DNA from: an uncultured Oscillospiraceae bacterium
GTDB taxonomy: Bacteria > Bacillota > Clostridia > Oscillospirales > Ruminococcaceae
Length of the DNA stretch: 64,000 nucleotides
Direction: 5' to 3'
NCBI GenBank assembly: GCA_900542145.1
Contig: UQMF01000002.1
Coordinates: 62,001 to 126,000, forward strand
Shown here: positions 58,894 through 64,000 of the stretch, one piece after another
Numbering within the stretch: the stretch's first letter is position 1
How the letters are laid out: every line of letters starts with the position of its first letter
Notes under the pieces: model-generated
Told to the model about the DNA's origin: nothing
The model's database searches: none
Seen by the model: only the letters and a program-made list of their open reading frames with translations
Made by a program: the position numbers and the translations under genes

Positions 58894-59343
58894 ATGGCAC
58901 TCAGCGATTTATTTGCAAAGTTCAGACAGAACGATGAGGAATTTGAGGACGAGAGCTACGCAGGCGGCTACGACGACTCTTCTTCCGCTGTAACCGAGGA
59001 GGAGGCAGAGGCTCCCTCCAGATTCACTGCGCCCCGCGCAAGCGAGAAGGTCATCAGCATGCATAACAGCGGCTACCACGGCGCTTCCGTCAAGGTTATC
59101 CAGCCCCTCAAGTACGAGGACATCATGAAGGAGCCGGTTCGCTTCCTCAGAGAGAACACCAGCGTTGTGCTGAATCTCGAGAAGGTTGCAAGCGTTGATT
59201 CCAGAAAGAGGATTGTGGATTTCATGGCTGGCGTTGTTGCGGCTATCGACGGTCGTATCGTAAGAATTGCAGAATGCACATATTTTGTTGTTCCGAGATC
59301 CGTTGACCTCAGCGGCGACATGATGGAAAACGAGCAGTTCTGA
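58894..59343 (+). CDS. sepF: Cell division protein SepF
   Basis: A 149-residue protein that links FtsZ to the membrane. The N-terminal amphipathic helix (MALSDLFAKF) would bind the membrane; after an acidic linker the core has the VKVIQPLKYEDIM and SVDSRKRIVDFMAGVVAAIDG segments. GGAGG lies 7 bp before this ATG; an upstream ATG five codons earlier precedes that site. ylmG, often found next, is absent here. Confidence 0.93.
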   Translation: MALSDLFAKFRQNDEEFEDESYAGGYDDSSSAVTEEEAEAPSRFTAPRASEKVISMHNSGYHGASVKVIQPLKYEDIMKEPVRFLRENTSVVLNLEKVASVDSRKRIVDFMAGVVAAIDGRIVRIAECTYFVVPRSVDLSGDMMENEQF

Positions 59344-59345
59344 TC

Positions 59346-60101
59346 ATGAATCCCGGGCTGCTTACTGAAGAAGAACGTTTCCTTTCCGCTCACATAGCCG
59401 ACCTCCAGAGGGCGGCTGAGCGGACCGGTGCACCGAGATTCTCGGCGTTCCTCAACGAGCGCGAGGCGGTCGTCGCCAGGTGCGCCGTCCGTGGGGAGCC
59501 GGTGTTTTACGGAGGTCACGACGGGGCTATGCGCACTGTGTGCGGCTTCGTCGGTGGAACCTATGCGGAGGAGCTTCCGCCGGAGGATATCTTTCCGGTC
59601 GGGGCAGTTACGTTCAGCTTCAGGAAGAGCGACACGCTGACGCACAGGGATATCCTGGGCGCGCTGATGTCGCTGGAGATAAAAAGGGAGCTGCTCGGGG
59701 ATATTCTTACAGCGGAGGGCTACGCTGTCGTGTTCGTCCATGAGAACGCCATTGAACTTGTGAGCTCCGTGGACAAGATCGGCAGGGTGGGGGTCACCGC
59801 GGAAATCGGCGTCACAAAGCCGCTGCCGGAGCAGAAAGTCCAGCGGACGGAGCTTACGGTTTCGTCGCTCAGGCTGGATTGCATCGTCAGCGCCGCCGTA
59901 AATACTTCAAGAGAAAAATCCGCATCGCTCATTAAATCGGGCATGGTCAATGCGGACTTTTCACCATGTACAAATGTAAGCGCAGAGGTCCGGGAAAATA
60001 CCGTGATCTCAGTAAGGGGAAGCGGCAGGTACCGCCTCTCAGAAATCTCCGGAGAAACCCGTAAGGGAAGGATCCGCATAACTATCGAAAAATATCTCTG
60101 A
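59346..60101 (+). CDS. ylmH: YlmH-type S4 RNA-binding protein
   Basis: A 251-residue protein with a C-terminal S4 domain (LRLDCIVSAAVNTSREKSASLIKSGMVN) behind an N-terminal domain with the YGGHDGAMRTVCGF segment. YlmH is part of the Gram-positive division cluster and is linked to ribosome rescue in Bacillus. It starts 2 bp after sepF. Confidence 0.9.
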   Translation: MNPGLLTEEERFLSAHIADLQRAAERTGAPRFSAFLNEREAVVARCAVRGEPVFYGGHDGAMRTVCGFVGGTYAEELPPEDIFPVGAVTFSFRKSDTLTHRDILGALMSLEIKRELLGDILTAEGYAVVFVHENAIELVSSVDKIGRVGVTAEIGVTKPLPEQKVQRTELTVSSLRLDCIVSAAVNTSREKSASLIKSGMVNADFSPCTNVSAEVRENTVISVRGSGRYRLSEISGETRKGRIRITIEKYL

Positions 60102-60167
60102 TTCTCAGAGTGACACATATCGCACCGTTAGCCGCACTGCGGCGTTTCAGGAAGGAAGTACAATACA

Positions 60168-61061
60168 ATGAATGCTAAGGACATTTTGTCAAGACGTTTC
60201 GAGAAGGCTACCTTCAATGGATACAAGACAGACGACGTTGACGAGTTCCTGCGCGAGGTATCCAGCGAGTATTCTCAGCTACAGAAGGACAAGAACGAGC
60301 TGGAGCGCAAGCTGGAGGTGCTTGCGGACAAGATCCGTGAATACCGCGACGATGAGGACGCCCTCAAGGACGCGCTTCTGCTCGCCCAGAAGCAGGGAAA
60401 CCAGATCGTGAACGACTCCAAGGCTGCCGCTGAGAAGCTCCGCAAGGAAACCCAGGAGGCTGTCGATAAGCAGATCGCCGAGGCTCAGGCAAAGGCTGAC
60501 AAGATCAGCGCAGACGCCGATGAATATGCAAAGCGCATAACCAAGGAAACCAACGAGCGTGCCGACAAGATGATAAAGGACGCCCAGGCGAAGGCAAAGG
60601 ATATCGACATTCAGATGAAGAAGCAGATCGAGATCCAGCAGAATATCCTCCAGAAGACGCGCAAGGAGGCGGACGAGTACAGAAACCGCCTGCTCACCGC
60701 GTATAAGTCCCACATGGATCTTATCGCGAAGCTGCCGGAGATGTGCGAGAACGAGTATATCCGCAACACCGCCGCCGAGGTAGAGAAGCGCGAGGCTGAG
60801 AAGGCAAAGGCTGCCGCTGCTGCAAAGCAGGCTCCGAAGCCGGCTCCCGTTGAGGAGAAGTCTGCCGCTCCTGCAAAGCCCGCCCCCGAGGTGAAGACTC
60901 CCGTTACAGCCGGAAACGCTCCGGCGGAGGAGCCGTTCCAGGCTATGCCGCACGACACGGGCAAGACTGCGGAGAACGATCTTCCGTTCTTCAGCTCCAG
61001 CCAGGAGAAGAAACCGCGCCACACTGACCTTCAGTTCGGCAAGGGCAACACGATGAAGTAA
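60168..61061 (+). CDS. divIVA: DivIVA-family polarity/division protein
   Basis: A 297-residue coiled-coil protein. The N-terminal motif FEKATFNGYKTDDVDEFLREV inserts into curved membrane; residues ~40-190 are continuous coiled coil rich in Ala, Glu and Lys; the tail (~215-285) is a Pro/Ala/Lys-rich linker without clear fold. It is longer than Bacillus DivIVA because of that tail. It lies between ylmH and ileS as in other Firmicutes. Confidence 0.92.
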   Translation: MNAKDILSRRFEKATFNGYKTDDVDEFLREVSSEYSQLQKDKNELERKLEVLADKIREYRDDEDALKDALLLAQKQGNQIVNDSKAAAEKLRKETQEAVDKQIAEAQAKADKISADADEYAKRITKETNERADKMIKDAQAKAKDIDIQMKKQIEIQQNILQKTRKEADEYRNRLLTAYKSHMDLIAKLPEMCENEYIRNTAAEVEKREAEKAKAAAAAKQAPKPAPVEEKSAAPAKPAPEVKTPVTAGNAPAEEPFQAMPHDTGKTAENDLPFFSSSQEKKPRHTDLQFGKGNTMK

Positions 61062-61111
61062 AACCACTCCGATATACGGAGAAAGATATAAATTTTAAGG
61101 AGACATAGCTG

Positions 61112-63937
61112 ATGTCAGAGGATTTCAACAACACATTAAATCTTCCCAAGACCGACTTCCCGATGAGGGGCAATCTCCCCCAGAGAGAGCCGGAGATGCT
61201 GGACAAGTGGGAGCAGGACCGCCTGTATTACGCCCTGTCTGAAAAGAACAAGGGCAAGCCGTCCTATACCCTGCATGACGGCCCTCCCTATGCAAACGGT
61301 AATATCCACATGGGTACCGCGATGAACAAGGTGCTCAAGGATATCATCGTAAAGTACAAGAGCATGACTGGCTTCAACGCTAACTACGTTCCCGGCTGGG
61401 ACTGCCACGGTCTGCCCATCGAGCTGAAGGCTATCAAGCAGATCGGAATTGACAGCGGCACCATCGACCCGGTAACCCTCAGAAAGAGCTGCCGTGAGTT
61501 CGCTCTGTCCTGCCTGGACGGTCAGAAGAAGCAGTTCAAGCGCCTGGGCGTATGGGGCGACTTCGATAATCCTTACCTTACCATCAGACCTGAATTCGAA
61601 GCAAAGCAGGTCGAGGTATTCGGCAAGATGATGCAGAAAGGCTACATCTACAAGGGACTCAAGCCGGTTTATTGGTGCGCAGACTGCAACACCGCCCTGG
61701 CTGAGGCTGAGATCGAGTACCAGGACGACCCCTGCTACTCTATCTATGTAAAGTTCCCGATAACCGATTCCAAGGGCAAGTTCGACGATCTCGGAATTGA
61801 CCTGAGCAAGGCTTACGTCGTTATCTGGACAACCACCACATGGACTCTTCCGGGCAACCTGGCTATCTGCCTTGGTCCGAACTATGAGTACACCTTCGTA
61901 AAGGTCGAGGACGAGGAGAGCAAGTCCTTCGGTCAGTATCTTCTGATGGCTACTGAGCTTGTTTCCACCGTTATGGACGCTGTAGGAATCAAGAAGTACA
62001 GCACCGTAGGCTCCTTCCTTGGCTCCGAGCTTGAGCTTATCGAAACCGACCACCCGTTCATGGGCAGAAAGTCCCCTGTAATTGTCGGCGACCACGTTAC
62101 TCTCGACAGTGGTACGGGCTGCGTTCATACCGCTCCTGGCTTCGGTCTTGAGGACTTCGAGGTATGCAACAAGTACAAGGGCATGTTCAAGATAATCGTG
62201 CCCGTTAATGAAAAGGGCGTTCTGACCGAGGAAGCAGGCGACTTCGCCGGCTTAAAGACTGCGGACGCCAATAAGGTCATCGCAAAGCGCCTGGGGGACG
62301 ACAACACTCTGCTCGCAATGCAGAAGATCGTCCACCCGTATCCGCACTGCTGGCGCTGCCACGAGCCGATAATCTACCGCGCTACAGACCAGTGGTTCTG
62401 CAACGTTGACATGTTCAAGGCCGAGACCGTCAAGGCTATCGAGGACGTTCAGTGGATCCCTGAATGGGGCGAGGAACGTATCAAGAATATGGTAAACATG
62501 CGCAGCGACTGGTGCATTTCCCGTCAGCGCCGCTGGGGCGTCCCGATCCCGATCCTCTACTGTGAGGACTGCGGAAAGGTAATCGTAAACGACGAAACCA
62601 TCAAGGCTATCTCCGACATGTTCCGCAGGGAAAGCTCCGATTCCTGGTATTCCAAGAATCCGTCCGAGTTCATTCCTGCAAGCGTGAAGTGCGAGTGCGG
62701 CTGCAATAAGTTCCGCAAGGAAATGGATATCTTCGACGTATGGTTCGACTCCGGCTGTACTCACGCTGCTGTTCTCCAGGAGCGTCCCGAGCTTTCCTGG
62801 CCGGCTGACCTCTATCTTGAGGGCTGCGACCAGTACCGCGGCTGGTTCCAGAGCTCCCTGCTGACCTCCGTTGCCACAACCGGCAGAGCGCCTTATAAGG
62901 CTGTCTGCACCCATGGCTGGGTAGTTGACGGCAAGGGCGAGGTTATGCACAAGTCCAAGGGCAACGTTGTACTCCCCGAGGAAGTAATCAGCAAGTACGG
63001 CGCTGACGTGCTCCGTCTGTGGGTGGCTTCCCTGGACTTCCACAACGACGTAAGAGTTTCTCCGGAAATGCTCAAGCAGCTTTCCGAGGCCTACAGAAAG
63101 ATAAGAAACACCGCGCGCTTTATCCTGGGCAACCTGGGCAACGGCGATGGATTCAATCCCGACACTGACATGGTAGCGCTTGACAAGCTCAGCGATTTCG
63201 ACAAGTGGGCGCTGTCCAGACTTGACGCCGTTATCGAAAAGGTAAAGGCTTCCTACGAGGCGTTCGACTTCTACCTTGCATATCATGCGATCCACAGCTT
63301 CTGCGTAGTTGACATGTCCAATTTCTACCTGGATATCGTCAAGGATACCCTGTACTGCTCCGCTGAGAAGTCAGAGGAAAGACGCGCAGTCCAGACCACA
63401 ATGTATATCATTCTGGACTCCCTGGTAAGACTGGTGGCTCCTATTCTGACATTCACCTCCGATGAGATCTGGAAGTACATGCCGCATAAGTCCACAGACG
63501 ACCTGCGCGGCGTTCCGTTCAACCAGATGCCTGAAAAGACCGGCGTTGAGATCAGCGCTGAGTTCGAGGCTAAGTGGAACAAGATCCATGAAGTACGCGA
63601 CGATGTACTCAAGGCTCTTGAGGAGAAGCGTACCGCAGGCGTTATCGGTAAGTCACTTGACGCCGGCGTGACGATCTGCGCTGAGGGCGCCGACTTCGAG
63701 CAGCTGTCCGGATATCCGGAGCTTGCACAGGCGTTCTCCGTATCCTATGTGAACGTGAAGAACGGCGCTGACGGCGAGTTCAAGGGCGCTGTCGAGGGCG
63801 TTTCCGTTACCGTTGAAAAGGCGGCTGGCGAGATGTGCGAGCGCTGCTGGAGTCACGCTCCGTCAGTAGGTTCTGACGCACAGTATCCGCACCTCTGCGC
63901 ACGCTGCGCGGCAGTCATGAAGCTTGATCTGGGCTGA
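61112..63937 (+). CDS. ileS: Isoleucine--tRNA ligase
   Basis: A 941-residue class I synthetase charging tRNA-Ile. The HIGH-type motif is PPYANGNIHMGT and the KMSKS-type motif is HKSKGNVV; an editing domain with the GTGCVHTAPGFG segment lies between. The C-terminus has a zinc site (CERCW, CARC), the bacterial type with C-terminal zinc. Only 50 bp separate it from divIVA, so no T-box leader fits there, unlike many ileS genes of Firmicutes. Confidence 0.97.
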   Translation: MSEDFNNTLNLPKTDFPMRGNLPQREPEMLDKWEQDRLYYALSEKNKGKPSYTLHDGPPYANGNIHMGTAMNKVLKDIIVKYKSMTGFNANYVPGWDCHGLPIELKAIKQIGIDSGTIDPVTLRKSCREFALSCLDGQKKQFKRLGVWGDFDNPYLTIRPEFEAKQVEVFGKMMQKGYIYKGLKPVYWCADCNTALAEAEIEYQDDPCYSIYVKFPITDSKGKFDDLGIDLSKAYVVIWTTTTWTLPGNLAICLGPNYEYTFVKVEDEESKSFGQYLLMATELVSTVMDAVGIKKYSTVGSFLGSELELIETDHPFMGRKSPVIVGDHVTLDSGTGCVHTAPGFGLEDFEVCNKYKGMFKIIVPVNEKGVLTEEAGDFAGLKTADANKVIAKRLGDDNTLLAMQKIVHPYPHCWRCHEPIIYRATDQWFCNVDMFKAETVKAIEDVQWIPEWGEERIKNMVNMRSDWCISRQRRWGVPIPILYCEDCGKVIVNDETIKAISDMFRRESSDSWYSKNPSEFIPASVKCECGCNKFRKEMDIFDVWFDSGCTHAAVLQERPELSWPADLYLEGCDQYRGWFQSSLLTSVATTGRAPYKAVCTHGWVVDGKGEVMHKSKGNVVLPEEVISKYGADVLRLWVASLDFHNDVRVSPEMLKQLSEAYRKIRNTARFILGNLGNGDGFNPDTDMVALDKLSDFDKWALSRLDAVIEKVKASYEAFDFYLAYHAIHSFCVVDMSNFYLDIVKDTLYCSAEKSEERRAVQTTMYIILDSLVRLVAPILTFTSDEIWKYMPHKSTDDLRGVPFNQMPEKTGVEISAEFEAKWNKIHEVRDDVLKALEEKRTAGVIGKSLDAGVTICAEGADFEQLSGYPELAQAFSVSYVNVKNGADGEFKGAVEGVSVTVEKAAGEMCERCWSHAPSVGSDAQYPHLCARCAAVMKLDLG

Positions 63938-63942
63938 TAATT

Positions 63943-63985
63943 TCCGGCAGGGGAGGGGATTTTCCCTTTCCCTGCCGGATTTGTT
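63943..63985 (+). terminator. Terminator after ileS
   Basis: TCCGGCAGGG (63943-63952) pairs with CCCTGCCGGA (63970-63979), with inner GGGG/CCC pairing and TTTGTT after. It ends the long housekeeping run. Confidence 0.82.
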
Positions 63986-64000
63986 AATGACGATCAGTTC

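Noticed and set aside
60279..61067. 262-residue Leu-rich antisense frame in divIVA
   Set aside because: It arises from the Lys/Glu/Ala codons of the coiled coil read backwards; no start signal.
61062..61111. T-box leader before ileS
   Set aside because: The 50-bp gap is too short for a T-box and terminator, and no T-box sequence is seen.

Overview
The window looks like chromosomal DNA of a mid-GC Gram-positive anaerobe of class Clostridia, most likely a Ruminococcus/Oscillospiraceae-type gut bacterium. The basis is: two type I dockerin modules; a division cluster in the Bacillus/Clostridia order (yggS-sepF-ylmH-divIVA-ileS); mutS-mutL-miaA-hfq; FeoAB; an NAD-type malic enzyme; a separate methionine-synthase reactivation protein next to metF; and many sigma-A-like promoters with exactly 17-bp spacers. 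I see no rRNA, tRNA or CRISPR array.

Layout. 1-1760: thioredoxin, a ThiS-like sulfur carrier whose GG is masked by an extra residue, an E1-like adenylyltransferase and a JAMM protease. 1760-4580: an accessory patch with a 159-bp MITE, an AT-richer gene for an atypical PI4K-like kinase, and a pseudogene with two in-frame stops. 4578-8827 (minus): a small Cys-rich protein, patatin, YjbR, DgkA, YbeY, PhoH and an amidohydrolase. 8979-9208: a second MITE with a decayed ORF after it. 9710-12267: FeoAB fusion plus its Cys-rich partner. 12318-16522 (minus): a compact run of ACGX-repeat RiPP precursor, radical SAM/SPASM maturase, nitroreductase fragment, flavin/ferredoxin protein, zinc macrodomain, class M sirtuin and a MATE remnant. 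16742-17186: a decayed GLUG/dockerin gene with a consensus promoter. 17217-22031 (minus): tandem zinc-ribbon/TPR/TIR membrane proteins. 22433-28708: ECF sigma factor with a membrane partner, lipoproteins including an HExxH protease, the second MITE copy and a TetR regulator. 28887-32752 (minus): PHP-malic enzyme-TSCPD-metF-MetH reactivation. 33067-34241: LysR plus a small protein. 34385-38017: a 1,210-aa secreted dockerin protein. 38685-44571 (minus): EamA transporter, pyridoxamine kinase, soluble hybrid histidine kinase, UDP-glucose dehydrogenase. 44846-63937 (plus): housekeeping genes prmA, recD2, comFC, miaB, ylbF, mutS, mutL, miaA, hfq, a HlyD-like gene, yggS, sepF, ylmH, divIVA and ileS.

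The most unusual part is 12.8-16.5 kb. An ACGX peptide and its radical SAM enzyme lie in one tightly packed, partly overlapping gene string with a redox protein and the sirtuin/macrodomain pair known to add and remove ADP-ribose in other bacteria. Other items worth following are the TIR pair, in which one TIR has lost its catalytic glutamate position, the masked sulfur-carrier module, the kinase flanked by 19-bp direct repeats, and two MITE families with visible 4-bp target duplications. All homology calls come from reading motifs; no database search was run.
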